Shown here in pieces: positions 19,666 to 27,870 of a stretch of 29,158 nucleotides of DNA. Location of the stretch: positions 1-29,158 of the forward strand of contig DF237790.1 of assembly GCA_000708835.1 (NCBI GenBank), read 5' to 3'. The stretch's first letter is position 1. Every line of letters begins with the position of its first letter. This DNA comes from Klebsormidium nitens (Eukaryota > Streptophyta > Klebsormidiophyceae > Klebsormidiales > Klebsormidiaceae). A program made the position numbers and the translations under genes. The notes under the pieces were generated by a model. The model was given only the letters and a program-made list of their open reading frames with translations. It was not told where the DNA came from and made no database searches.

Positions 19666-22600
19666 ATGCCGGTGGAAACCAGGGGGCAGTGGGCGGAGAG
19701 GTATCAGGCGGTGCTGCGTGCGGAGGCAGAGAGCACAGAGGAGTCAGGGGTGGGCCAGGAAGGAAGGGTTGAGGCTGGGAAGGAAGTCCAGCCGGTTGTG
19801 AGGGGTGAGCAGGCCGTGGGGTGGTGGGAGGATCCATTTGGGGAGATGGCAACATGCGCGGGGGCTGATGGGAAGCTTAGGTTCTCGGGAAAGAAAGGCG
19901 AGGGGTTGACGATTAAGCAGTTCGAGTTAATGGTGAAGGGGAGCTTGCTGAGCAGGTTTAAAAAGCTCCAGAAAGACGTCGGTGAGCCGATCACGGGCCC
20001 TGAGTTCCTGGGCAACTACTGCATCTTCCTTGGGGAGTTCCTGGACAACCCCGCCAAGCTAGCCCACGAGCGGGAGTACGAGGCGCACTGCCGGGAAACG
20101 GACCCGGTGGCAGCCCTCCTAAAGTCCCTCAAGAGGCATTTCAAGGACCATAAGGAGGGCAGGGCTCACGAATGGGTGGCGTTCAGGAGGGAGCCGGGGG
20201 AGGAGCTCCCGTCGCTGCTCTTTAGGCTCCAAGGGCTAGCGCTGGACCTGGAGAAGCCCCTGGAAGACAAGGAGCTGGTGGGGAAGTTCGTGGCAAGCCT
20301 CGATCGCCGGTTCGCGGAACAGACTAACACGCAGGCGATGTCGTCGACGGTCGAGACAGGAGGGGCCTACACGCTGGATGAAGCGTATGAGGCCGCGCTG
20401 ATGGTGGCCGCCGGCAATGCGTGCATGAAGATCGCCAGGGAGCTGGTGCCCAGGAGTAGCGAGGTCCCCCGCGCGTGTTGGGGAGGACGGGCAAGCGGGG
20501 CGCACTCGGCACTGCAGCTGGAGGAGCCCGTATACGCAGCGGCGGTGGCCGCTCCCGTGGCACAGCAGGGGGGCTCGGGGGCGTGCCACAACCGCGGGGA
20601 GACCGGGCACTACAGGAACGCGTGCCCCCATCCCCCGCAGAACAGCGCTGGGCGGGGAGGCGGACGGGCTGGACGCGGCGGCGGCGGACGCGGCCGGGGA
20701 CGGGGCCCCTGTTGGGTCTGCGGTGATCACGACCACCAGGCTGCTCAGTGCGCAAAGCACGCTGCCCCTGCCCCTCAGCCTCAGCATGCTGCGGTGGCGG
20801 TGCGTGCCCCCCCGGCATGTGGAGACGGGAGGGGAGTGCTGGTGTCGGGGGCAAAGTTGAGGGCGTTCCAGGAGTGGAGGGCATCTTCTCAAGCGGCGCT
20901 GGCGACGCGGGCCGACGAGGGGGAGGAGGAGGACTTCGAGTGGGACGAGCAAGAGTACGCACTCGGGGCGGTTGCGCTCCCCGTCAGCGAAGGCACGCCA
21001 AACAACATGGCGGCGGCAGGAACTAGGGCGGGGGCGGAAAAGGCGAAAGCCACCAGGGCAGCGAAGCGCGGACCAAGGGAGGCGGGACGGCAGGAAGCGC
21101 AGGTGAACAAGGGCGCTGTTGGGAAAGTGGGGACGGAGCAGATCGCGCGGCCAATGGGGGACGGGACAGAGGAGGCGCTCAGGGCAAGACGGGACAAGGG
21201 GGCGGCGAAGGAGCGGGCCGCGAAGCTGCCCGATCATGGGCGGTACGTCGTGCCACAGGGGCTGCACCGGCTGCCGGCGGGGTTCGCGGTCAGGGACGCG
21301 CAGGTGCCGCAGGCCGCTGGGACTACGCGCGTCAGAGCCGCAGGAAATGCGCGCGCCAGCTCGCCCGACGTGGTTCCCAAACCCACTCATCCCAGCTCCT
21401 TTGAGACCGTGCAGGCCCCATACCACCTGCCAGGTAAGACAGCCCCGGCCCCTTTCCAAAACCAAGGCCGTGGGCAATCCCAAACCTTGCAGGGCCTGGT
21501 AGCGCCTGGCGCGGGGGTCCTGCCACAGCCGGTGCTGACCGGGGGGGTCCACCTCGACGTGGGAACGTTCCTAGAGCTGGCCCAGCGCGCGGACATGAGC
21601 ATGGCGGACGTGGTGGCGCTGACTCGTGGGCAGAAGGCGGGCGTGGCGCCGCCGCAGGCCCAGGTCACCGCCGGTTCAGGCAACGGGCGCAGCCTGTCAC
21701 CAGCGGCGCTCAGGGCCCAGGAGGCAAGGGAGCGGAGCGCCGGCGCGGCGCAGCAGAGCGAGGGGCAGACGCCGGGGGGGGCTGGGGCCAAGGAGATCTC
21801 AGGACCCATGGCCCAGTGGGTGGCCATTCTGGAGGACTCAGTCAGGCGGGCACCAGAGCCGGCGGGGGTGGCGGTGGGAGCGCCCAGCGGGTCCATGGAA
21901 GGGGCAGATGACGAGGGATATGCAGACGCGGTGGTGTGGGCAGACGTCCCGGTTGAAGAGGCTCCTGAGAGCTCGGCGATGGGGGAAGGTCGGGGGCGGG
22001 CCAGACAGCGGGGGCAGTCAGACAAGGCAATGGCAGAGGCACGGCAAGAGGAGGAACTGAGGGCCCACGCAGAGGAGCGGAGCATCAAGGACAGGGTATC
22101 CAGGCAGGACGCTGCGCTGGCAAGGAAGCTGGTGACAGGTGAAGCGATGGCCAAGGGGATTGACCCCAGCGCAGCGGTCGAGGCCCAGGCAGCGTTGGGG
22201 GGAGAGCGTGGGGAAGCGGAAAAGGGGAAGGAGAAAGAGGGGGACAGGGGCAGTAGGGCAAGCTTGGAGGAGGCGCTGGGTTGGGAGAAGCGGGTAGCTG
22301 GCGGGGCGAAGAAAGGCAGCACGCCGCTGGCGCCTGTCACATTTCAGCCGCACAGAGCCACGGGGCATAGTAAGGAATTGGAGGCGGATGCCTACGCGCA
22401 CGCGGCGATAATGGCGTGCTTCGCCGACGGGCGCCCGCTGGTGGAGGCTGGGAGGCGGTCGCAAGTTGAAGGGGTTCCAGACTGGGTGGACAACAGCAAG
22501 GGAGCGGTGCGAGTGGCGGCGCCCCAGGGACTGGTGACACCGCAGCGGGTGCTCTTGGACGGCGGGAGTTATTACACGATGGTGGGAGCCAGGCTCAAGG

Positions 22601-23007
22601 AGCAGCTCGGGCTCGGGGATGCGGATATGGACGCGGGGGGCCAGAAAGTCCACACAGCGACGGGTAAAGTGGAGTCCCTGCAAGGCGGACTGACAAAAGA
22701 ACCGGTGCCGATCATCCTCAATGCAAACACGCCGGAGGAGTTGACAATCTGCGAAAAGGTGGCTTTCACGGGGTCAACAGGGTATGACCTCTTGATCGGC
22801 ATACGGGCGGCGTACCCGTCTGGTCTCTTGGTGGACAGGTGGGCAGAGACGGCAGTCTACAGGGCGGACTGGCAAAGGCAGGGCGTGGTGGTGGGGAAGT
22901 TGCCGATGAAGCTGCATCAAGAGCTGGGGGCGGCATGGACAACGGTAGGCAAACGGGGGAGGAAGGGGGTGGCGGGCGTGGCGCTCGCTTGCTGCCTCAC
23001 CAAATGA
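19666..23007 (+). CDS. gag: Gag-protease polyprotein of the Gypsy element
   Basis: ATG 19666 gives 1113 residues. Residues ~55-260 form a retrotransposon capsid domain (FELMVKGSLLSRFKKLQKDV, then EWVAFRREPGEELPSLLFRL). Two zinc knuckles follow: CHNRGETGHYRNAC at 307-320, where the second Cys is Arg, and a complete CWVCGDHDHQAAQC at 349-362. A long Ala/Gly/Glu/Arg-rich, probably disordered region occupies ~370-930. An aspartic protease follows with catalytic LLDGGS (Asp 965) and the later GYDLLIGIRAAYP element, the equivalent of the ILG motif. The frame ends in TGA at 23005 but stays open in the same frame beyond it into the methyltransferase. Protease and methyltransferase were therefore probably one polyprotein, joined by readthrough or before a CGA-to-TGA change. 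Gag packages the RNA; the protease matures the polyprotein. Confidence 0.85.
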   Translation: MPVETRGQWAERYQAVLRAEAESTEESGVGQEGRVEAGKEVQPVVRGEQAVGWWEDPFGEMATCAGADGKLRFSGKKGEGLTIKQFELMVKGSLLSRFKKLQKDVGEPITGPEFLGNYCIFLGEFLDNPAKLAHEREYEAHCRETDPVAALLKSLKRHFKDHKEGRAHEWVAFRREPGEELPSLLFRLQGLALDLEKPLEDKELVGKFVASLDRRFAEQTNTQAMSSTVETGGAYTLDEAYEAALMVAAGNACMKIARELVPRSSEVPRACWGGRASGAHSALQLEEPVYAAAVAAPVAQQGGSGACHNRGETGHYRNACPHPPQNSAGRGGGRAGRGGGGRGRGRGPCWVCGDHDHQAAQCAKHAAPAPQPQHAAVAVRAPPACGDGRGVLVSGAKLRAFQEWRASSQAALATRADEGEEEDFEWDEQEYALGAVALPVSEGTPNNMAAAGTRAGAEKAKATRAAKRGPREAGRQEAQVNKGAVGKVGTEQIARPMGDGTEEALRARRDKGAAKERAAKLPDHGRYVVPQGLHRLPAGFAVRDAQVPQAAGTTRVRAAGNARASSPDVVPKPTHPSSFETVQAPYHLPGKTAPAPFQNQGRGQSQTLQGLVAPGAGVLPQPVLTGGVHLDVGTFLELAQRADMSMADVVALTRGQKAGVAPPQAQVTAGSGNGRSLSPAALRAQEARERSAGAAQQSEGQTPGGAGAKEISGPMAQWVAILEDSVRRAPEPAGVAVGAPSGSMEGADDEGYADAVVWADVPVEEAPESSAMGEGRGRARQRGQSDKAMAEARQEEELRAHAEERSIKDRVSRQDAALARKLVTGEAMAKGIDPSAAVEAQAALGGERGEAEKGKEKEGDRGSRASLEEALGWEKRVAGGAKKGSTPLAPVTFQPHRATGHSKELEADAYAHAAIMACFADGRPLVEAGRRSQVEGVPDWVDNSKGAVRVAAPQGLVTPQRVLLDGGSYYTMVGARLKEQLGLGDADMDAGGQKVHTATGKVESLQGGLTKEPVPIILNANTPEELTICEKVAFTGSTGYDLLIGIRAAYPSGLLVDRWAETAVYRADWQRQGVVVGKLPMKLHQELGAAWTTVGKRGRKGVAGVALACCLTK

Positions 23008-24310
23008 CAGGACGCGGGGGGGGCTGGGCCAGGGAGCGAGGAGGACACAGGGGACGGGCCCAGCTCCCCAACTGGTGGGAAGGAGGGTGGGGGGACCCTC
23101 AGGCAGGAGCGGATGAGACGGTGGAGGGGGAAAAGATGGCCGCGGGGGCCGGTGCTGGACGTGGCAGCAGAGGCGGAGAGGGCGGTCTGGCAGGCAGTGG
23201 GGGAGAAGCGCAAGAAACCAGGGGATCCAAAACAGGTCCCCTTGCCGCAGCTGGAGGGGTGCAGGCCAATCAACTGGAACGTCGCCGCCCCACTCCCAGC
23301 AGACAGGCCCCTCCGAATCTTAGAGCTGTTCGCCGGGGCTGGCGCTGCTACGCAAGCTGTAGCGCGGCTGGGGTATTCTGTTGGGGAAGTCATCGCGTGC
23401 GAAAGGAGGGGAGCAGCACGGCAGGCCCACTCCAGGGCGCTGCAGCGCCTCGCGAAGGAGTTCCCAAACCAGGTCAGCCAGCGGGCGGGGGCGCAGCTTC
23501 ACCATCGCCTTCCACAAGACGTGCAGCTGGTGACGGCGGCGCACCCTGGGGCCCATCGACCTGGTGGTCGCGGGTTGGCCATGCCAGCGCGGCAGGTGGC
23601 GGGGGTGGTTTGGACGACGCCAAGTCAGGACTGTTCGTCGAGCTCCTGCGAGTCCTGGGTATACTGCAAGGGCTGCACAGGAAATGGGGACGAAGCCTCG
23701 GGTACGTGGTTGAACACGTGGCAGCGGGGTTCGACCGCAGGCCAAAGGTGCGGGATCACTACGCAGCTGTGCGGGGGCTGTTAGGCCCAGAGCTAGTGTT
23801 TGACGCCGCGCAGGTCGGGTCCCGGGCGCATCGGCTTCGTGCCTGGTGGACTAACCTGGAGGGGATGGCGCTTCAGCGCGCCGCCCTCAGTGTGCAAAAA
23901 CGCCCAGAGGGGCTGTTCGTGCAACAGATTCTAGGGGCAGGAAAGCAGGCAAAGCCGCCCAGAACGCCTGGTGTTGCACCTTGGGCCTGCGTGGAAAGAC
24001 CTGGGGAGCCGCGGCGGGCCCTCAACATGTTCGTCAGCTACGGGGGGTCCTACGCGTTTTCAAGAGGGGGGAGCGGCGTGCTGAGATGTGTTGACCAGAC
24101 GGGCAGGGTATCCTGGGAAGAGCCGACGGCGGAGGAGCGTGAGCTGTCTATGGGGTACCCGCGCGGGTTTACAGAGGTGGAAGGACTCAGCGAGCAGACG
24201 CGCAGAGAGCTCCTTGGGCAGGCGATGGACTTGAACGCTCTGATGTGGCTGCTCGCAGCCTGCCGAGAAGGTGGGCGCTGTCGAATTAGAGCGGCCAGCT
24301 CCCAGCTGGG
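23008..24310 (+). pseudogene. Retrotransposon C5 cytosine DNA methyltransferase domain (frame-disrupted)
   Basis: Motif I, LRILELFAGAGAATQAV (23311-23361), binds S-adenosylmethionine and is in the frame of gag-protease. The catalytic loop DLVVAGWPCQ (~23558-23589, Cys of PCQ) lies in a second frame. GLDDAKSGLFVELLRVLG and everything after lie in a third frame, continuous with reverse transcriptase. Motif VI appears as VVEHV, where ENV is usual; motif VIII as SRAHRLRAWWTNL; motifs IX-X as ERELSMGYPRGF and RRELLGQAMDLNALMWLL. SRAHRxRxWWTNL resembles SAAHRARYFWGNL of DNMT3, while PCQ is typical of most other C5 enzymes. The two frame changes lie at about 23535 and 23590, and a few residues after PCQ seem lost. 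The intact enzyme would methylate cytosine, perhaps on new element cDNA; this copy cannot make it unless the changes are assembly errors. Confidence 0.82.
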
Positions 24311-26975
24311 AGGGGTAGGGATCAGCGGTACGGCAGCCACGGGCAGCAGGGAGCCGGCGACGGTGGGAGGAGGTATCCCAGCAGGCAACGGCCCAACGCG
24401 CAAGGCGGCGGTTGGAGGTAGTATCCCAGTGGGCGCGGCAGGTGTGCGCGCAGCTGGTGGACTGGACAGCCCCCCGGTGCGGAGTGGGAGCACGGACGGG
24501 GGGCCAGCAGGCAGTGTCCCAGCGCGCGAGGCGGCGGCTGGAGGTGGCGCCCCAGCAGGCGCGGCATGTGAGCGGTCAGCTGGAGGACCAAATAGTCCCT
24601 CGGCGCAGGCCAGGAGCACGGGCGGGGGGCCGGCGGGCGGTAGCCCAGCGCGCAAGGCGGCGACTGGAGGCAGGGCCTCGGCGGGTACGGCAGGTGCGGG
24701 CCCAGCTGGAGGGGAGGACGTGAGGGTCGGAGCGGCGACGGTGGGCGGCGTGAAAGCAGAGGGGGCAGCGGACGGATGGCTGGTTGGTGCGCAGCTGGAG
24801 GAGGCTGAGAAGCAGCGGGTGGCGGCGGTTGTAGAGAAAAACAGGGACGTCTTTGCGTTCTCGCTCGAGGAGATAGGGGAGTTCAAGCTCTTTGAGGTGC
24901 AGCTTGATCTAAAGACGGACCAGCCAATCTACGAGCGCCGCCGGAAGCACAGTCAGCGGGAATGGGAGTTGGTGGACGAGAGGTGCGCGGAGCTGGAGAG
25001 GGCGGGCATCATCGAGGAGTGCGACTCCGATTTCGCAGCCAACTCTGTCATGGCGGCCAAGAAGGATCCTGAGGGCAACTGGAAGCTGGCCCGTTTCTGC
25101 ACGGACCTGCGAAGGGTGAATGAGCAGACTGCCCAGGACCGCTATCCCATGCCCCTGCCGGAGGAGGTGCTGGAGGGGCTGGGACACGCCAAGTTCTACT
25201 CCACCATCGACATAAGGGGGGCGTTCCACCAACTGGTGGTGCGGAAGGAGGACCGCAGAAAGCTGGCGTTCTGGTCTAGCAATAAGCTGTACTGCTGGAA
25301 GCGCTGCCCCTTTGGTGCGCGGAACGCCAGCGCCTGGTTCCAGCGGGCGATCGACCGGGCGCTGAGGGGATGCGAGGCTCTTGCGCGCAGCTTCGTTGAT
25401 GACCTGCTCGTGGCGGGGGGGGAGACTGCGGAGGAACACATGCTGCTGGTTCAGCAGGTGTTCGACCGGCTGCGGGAGGTGGGGCTGAAGTGCCACCCAG
25501 AGAAGTGTTGTTTTGCTGCGGAGTCGGTGGAGTACTTGGGGATGTGGCTGCGGCCTGGCGTCGTCTCCCCCCATGTGGCGAAGGTGGCGGCGATTGCGGC
25601 CCTGCCCAGACCCACGGACGTGACTTCGGTGAAGGCGTTCTCGGGGGTGGTGAATTACTACAGGCAGTTCATCCCCGACTGCAGCAGGCTCCAGGCGCCT
25701 CTGAATGAGCTAACCAAGAAGGGGGCGCTGTGGCGCTGGGGCCAGGCACAGGAGGATGCCTTCCTCGCGCTGAAGGAGGCGCTGCAGGAGGACCCGGTCC
25801 TGGTGCTGCCCAAGAGAGGCAGGCCCTTCAAGGTGCGGTGCGACTGGAGCAAGCGGGGCGTCGGCGGGGTGCTGCTGCAAGAGGACGAGAGCGGGGCGGA
25901 GAGGGTGGTGGCATACGGCAGCAGGAGTTGCAATCAGGCGGAGTCCCGCTACAGCAGCTTTGAAGGGGAGCTGCTTGCGGCGATGTACTTCGTGCGCCTG
26001 TGGCGGCAGTACCTCTGGGGGGAGCGCTTTGTGCTGGAGAGCGATCACCAGCCCCTGAAGTGGATCCTGACGAACACCAAACTCACGGGGAAGATGGCCA
26101 GGTGGGCATTGATGCTAAGTGAGTTTGACTTCGAGGTTGTCCACAGGCCTGGAGTGGACAACGAGATGGATTGTCTGAGCCGTTACCCGCAGGCGGGGCA
26201 AGAGGACTGCGCAGGGGTCAGGCAGGAGGGTGACCTGGAGGAGAACCCACCCCTTGTGTGGCCGGCGGCGATTTGTCTCGCCTGGCAGCCAGCGCAGACG
26301 GAGCCGGGGCGGTCAGAGAGCGGTCCTGTGGAGAGGACAGCGCCGCTGGCGGACGTGTGGGCGGACGCGGCGTTGCTGGCGCTGCTAAGGGGAGGGGGGT
26401 ACCCTGCTGGCGCGGACAGGCGGAAGCGCGACAGGCTGCAGCACAGGGCGCGGGGCTATGAGTGGCGGGGCACCCACTTGGTCAGGCAGGCGGCGGGCAG
26501 CGTTTGGGTGGTGCCCAGGGCAGAAGTGCGGGACAGGCTGGTGCGGGACGTGCACGAGCGGGCGGGCCACGTGGGGGTCAAGAAGACCCATTCCCTGCTC
26601 CGGCCGCACTACTGGTGGGTGGGGCTGCTGACGGACGTTTCCCGGGTGGTGCGCGGGTGCGAGGCCTGCGACAGGGTGAGGGCCACTTTCAACGTGAAAC
26701 ACCCGACGCTGCACCCCCTCCCCATCAAAGGCCTCTTCTACCGTTGGGGGCTTGACTTCGCGGGACCGCTCCCCCGGTCAGCCCAGGGCAACCAGTACGT
26801 GCTCGTGATGGTTGAGCACTTCAGCAAGACGATCGTCCTGGTCCCCACTGTGGACAAGGAGCCCAGCACTGTGGCGGCGGTGTTCACTCGGGAGGTGCTC
26901 ACCAGGTTTGGGGCGTGCGCGGAGGTGGTGACGGACAGGGGGGGGAGTTTGCAGCGGAGTTCCAGGAGTGCCTAG
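23592..26975 (+). CDS. pol: Pol: methyltransferase C-half, linker, reverse transcriptase, RNase H, integrase N-part
   Basis: One frame runs from inside the methyltransferase to 26975; there is no proper ATG, so it is expressed as part of a polyprotein. Reverse transcriptase spans ~24850-25710: FYSTIDIRGAFHQL with the first Asp, CPFGARNASAWFQRAID, then SFVDDLL with the catalytic Asp pair at 25398-25403 (FVDD instead of YxDD). RNase H follows at ~25820-26190, with CDWSKRGVGGVLLQ, FEGELLAAMYF and ESDHQPLKWIL. The integrase HHCC zinc site (HERAGH..CEACDR) lies at ~26550-26680. The core begins at LDFAGPL (first Asp) and VTDRGG (second Asp). After that the frame shifts in a run of eight Gs and reads 11 wrong codons to a stop. 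It copies the RNA into cDNA and starts integration. The remaining integrase is in the next feature. Confidence 0.88.
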   Translation, partial: AGGGGGLDDAKSGLFVELLRVLGILQGLHRKWGRSLGYVVEHVAAGFDRRPKVRDHYAAVRGLLGPELVFDAAQVGSRAHRLRAWWTNLEGMALQRAALSVQKRPEGLFVQQILGAGKQAKPPRTPGVAPWACVERPGEPRRALNMFVSYGGSYAFSRGGSGVLRCVDQTGRVSWEEPTAEERELSMGYPRGFTEVEGLSEQTRRELLGQAMDLNALMWLLAACREGGRCRIRAASSQLGGVGISGTAATGSREPATVGGGIPAGNGPTRKAAVGGSIPVGAAGVRAAGGLDSPPVRSGSTDGGPAGSVPAREAAAGGGAPAGAACERSAGGPNSPSAQARSTGGGPAGGSPARKAATGGRASAGTAGAGPAGGEDVRVGAATVGGVKAEGAADGWLVGAQLEEAEKQRVAAVVEKNRDVFAFSLEEIGEFKLFEVQLDLKTDQPIYERRRKHSQREWELVDERCAELERAGIIEECDSDFAANSVMAAKKDPEGNWKLARFCTDLRRVNEQTAQDRYPMPLPEEVLEGLGHAKFYSTIDIRGAFHQLVVRKEDRRKLAFWSSNKLYCWKRCPFGARNASAWFQRAIDRALRGCEALARSFVDDLLVAGGETAEEHMLLVQQVFDRLREVGLKCHPEKCCFAAESVEYLGMWLRPGVVSPHVAKVAAIAALPRPTDVTSVKAFSGVVNYYRQFIPDCSRLQAPLNELTKKGALWRWGQAQEDAFLALKEALQEDPVLVLPKRGRPFKVRCDWSKRGVGGVLLQEDESGAERVVAYGSRSCNQAESRYSSFEGELLAAMYFVRLWRQYLWGERFVLESDHQPLKWILTNTKLTGKMARWALMLSEFDFEVVHRPGVDNEMDCLSRYPQAGQEDCAGVRQEGDLEENPPLVWPAAICLAWQPAQTEPGRSESGPVERTAPLADVWADAALLALLRGGGYPAGADRRKRDRLQHRARGYEWRGTHLVRQAAGSVWVVPRAEVRDRLVRDVHERAGHVGVKKTHSLLRPHYWWVGLLTDVSRVVRGCEACDRVRATFNVKHPTLHPLPIKGLFYRWGLDFAGPLPRSAQGNQYVLVMVEHFSKTIVLVPTVDKEPSTVAAVFTREVLTRFGACAEVVTDRGGSLQRSSRSA
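24393..24722 (+). repeat. 126-bp (42-residue) tandem repeat in the linker before reverse transcriptase
   Basis: Units at 24393-24518 and 24519-24644, plus a partial third at 24645-24722, begin CCA(A/G)CGCGC(A/G)AG and encode P(T/A)R(K/E)AA..GG and later STxGGPAG. The unit length keeps the frame. It forms a flexible Gly/Ala/Pro-rich linker between methyltransferase and reverse transcriptase. Confidence 0.8.
26938..26945 (+). other. G8 run with one-base frameshift in integrase
   Basis: The integrase sequence TDRGG should continue with Glu-Phe, which needs nine Gs. Only eight are present, and the correct frame resumes immediately in the next ORF (GEFAAEFQECL). Confidence 0.8.
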
Positions 26976-27823
26976 ACGCGGCGCTCACTGACCACCGCCC
27001 CACATCAGCCCACCACCCCCAGGCCAATGGGCTCAGCGAGCGGATCGTGCAGGTGGTCAAGCGCTCGCTCCGCAAGTGGTGTCTGGGGCACGTAGCGGAG
27101 CAGTGGGACCTCTACCTCCCCTGGGTGTCGATGGGGTACAACTTCAGCGCCCAGTCCTCGCTCGCAGGGTTTTCCCCTTATCATCAGCTGCACGGCCGGG
27201 AGCCGGTGATGCCAGGCGCGCTCAAGGTGGCAGTGACGGAGCCCCTGGACCTGGATCAGCCGGAGCGGCTGACTGCGCTGGTGGCGCAGCGGGCAGAGCA
27301 GTTCCGGCGGTGGATGCCCATGGCGATGGGCAACCTGCAGATCGCGCAGCACAGAGACACGCTGCGGTACGCGCACACGCGCAGCGGTGCCTGGAAGCCC
27401 AAGGCGGTGCAGCACGCAGTCGGAGACTACGTCTACCTGCAGCGCGAGATGCTGGACACGCTGGACACGAGGGCGGGGCGGCGGATCCTGCGCGTGAAGG
27501 CGGTGGGGAGGGACGGGGTGCTGGAGCTGGAGGGGTCGGATGCACGGACTGTGCGCGTGCACACGGAGCGCTGCGCCCCATGTCACCGAACAGACATCGA
27601 GGGTCAGATGGACCCGAGGCTGGCGAGGCCTGCAAAGGACTTCGCGTGCACGCGGTGCCGCAGGGCAGACGGGGAGGCGCGGATGCTGTTGTGCGACGGG
27701 TGCGGGGCGGGGTGGCACACGGACTGTCTGGCTCAGCCGCTGGCGGCGGTGCCCGAGGGTGACTGGTACTGCCCGCGGTGCAGGGCATCCCAGGCGTTGC
27801 AGGTGACCGATCCCAGCCATTGA
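26942..27823 (+). CDS. pol: Integrase C-terminal part with PHD finger (Gypsy element)
   Basis: The frame resumes right after the G run with GEFAAEFQECL, continuing the core after the second catalytic Asp. It contains the catalytic Glu in HHPQANGLSERIVQVVKRSL. The usual tail follows (FSPYHQLHGREPV), and then a VGDYVYLQRE..ILRVKAVGRDGVLELEG segment, probably the SH3-like DNA-binding end of integrase. Residues from 27641 to 27784 form a PHD finger, CTRC..CDGCGAGWHTDCL..GDWYCPRC, with the full C4HC3 set. PHD fingers commonly read histone H3 tails, so this may target integration to certain chromatin, much as chromodomains do in other Gypsy elements. Stop is TGA 27823. Together with the upstream pol frame it makes a complete integrase apart from the one-base deficit. 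Confidence 0.87.
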   Translation, partial: GEFAAEFQECLDAALTDHRPTSAHHPQANGLSERIVQVVKRSLRKWCLGHVAEQWDLYLPWVSMGYNFSAQSSLAGFSPYHQLHGREPVMPGALKVAVTEPLDLDQPERLTALVAQRAEQFRRWMPMAMGNLQIAQHRDTLRYAHTRSGAWKPKAVQHAVGDYVYLQREMLDTLDTRAGRRILRVKAVGRDGVLELEGSDARTVRVHTERCAPCHRTDIEGQMDPRLARPAKDFACTRCRRADGEARMLLCDGCGAGWHTDCLAQPLAAVPEGDWYCPRCRASQALQVTDPSH

Positions 27824-27844
27824 GAGTGGGCCCCGCGCAGGCGA

Positions 27845-27870
27845 GGGGCCCAGGAGGGGATGATAGCGTT
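27845..27870 (+). other. Polypurine tract and possible start of the 3' LTR
   Basis: GGGGCCCAGGAGGGGA lies 20 bases after the last stop and is followed by TGATAGCG. This is the expected position of a polypurine tract and a TG-starting LTR. No second copy of the following sequence was found near 17500-18540, so the LTR call stays tentative. Confidence 0.4.

Larger units (their letters stand above)
18232..27860 (+). mobile_element. Ty3/Gypsy retrotransposon encoding a DNA methyltransferase and a PHD finger
   Basis: A ~9.6-kb, very GC-rich block carries, in order: a Cys-module ORF, gag, aspartic protease, C5 DNA methyltransferase, a repeat linker, reverse transcriptase, RNase H, integrase and a PHD finger. 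The order RT-RNase H-integrase defines Ty3/Gypsy. Methyltransferase-bearing retrotransposons are known in charophytes, in the Gypsy class, which fits this one. The copy is damaged: TGA stops separate blocks in the same frame, two frame changes lie inside the methyltransferase, and a one-base deficit in a G run breaks the integrase. The left border is a guess at the change in base composition. The right border follows a polypurine tract at about 27850. No LTR pair can be matched inside the window, so the 5' LTR is missing, rearranged or too diverged to see. Confidence 0.85.

Noticed and set aside
20236-22340. Long minus-strand open frames (438 and 317 codons) antisense to the Gypsy gag region
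   Set aside because: They are Pro/Arg/Ser-rich, without motifs, and antisense to a strongly supported gag-protease gene in very GC-rich DNA, where stop codons are rare.
23005-23007. Programmed TGA readthrough as a firm call between protease and methyltransferase
   Set aside because: The TGA is followed by CAG, not by the well-known leaky CTA context, and other TGA interruptions in the same frame suggest mutation equally well.
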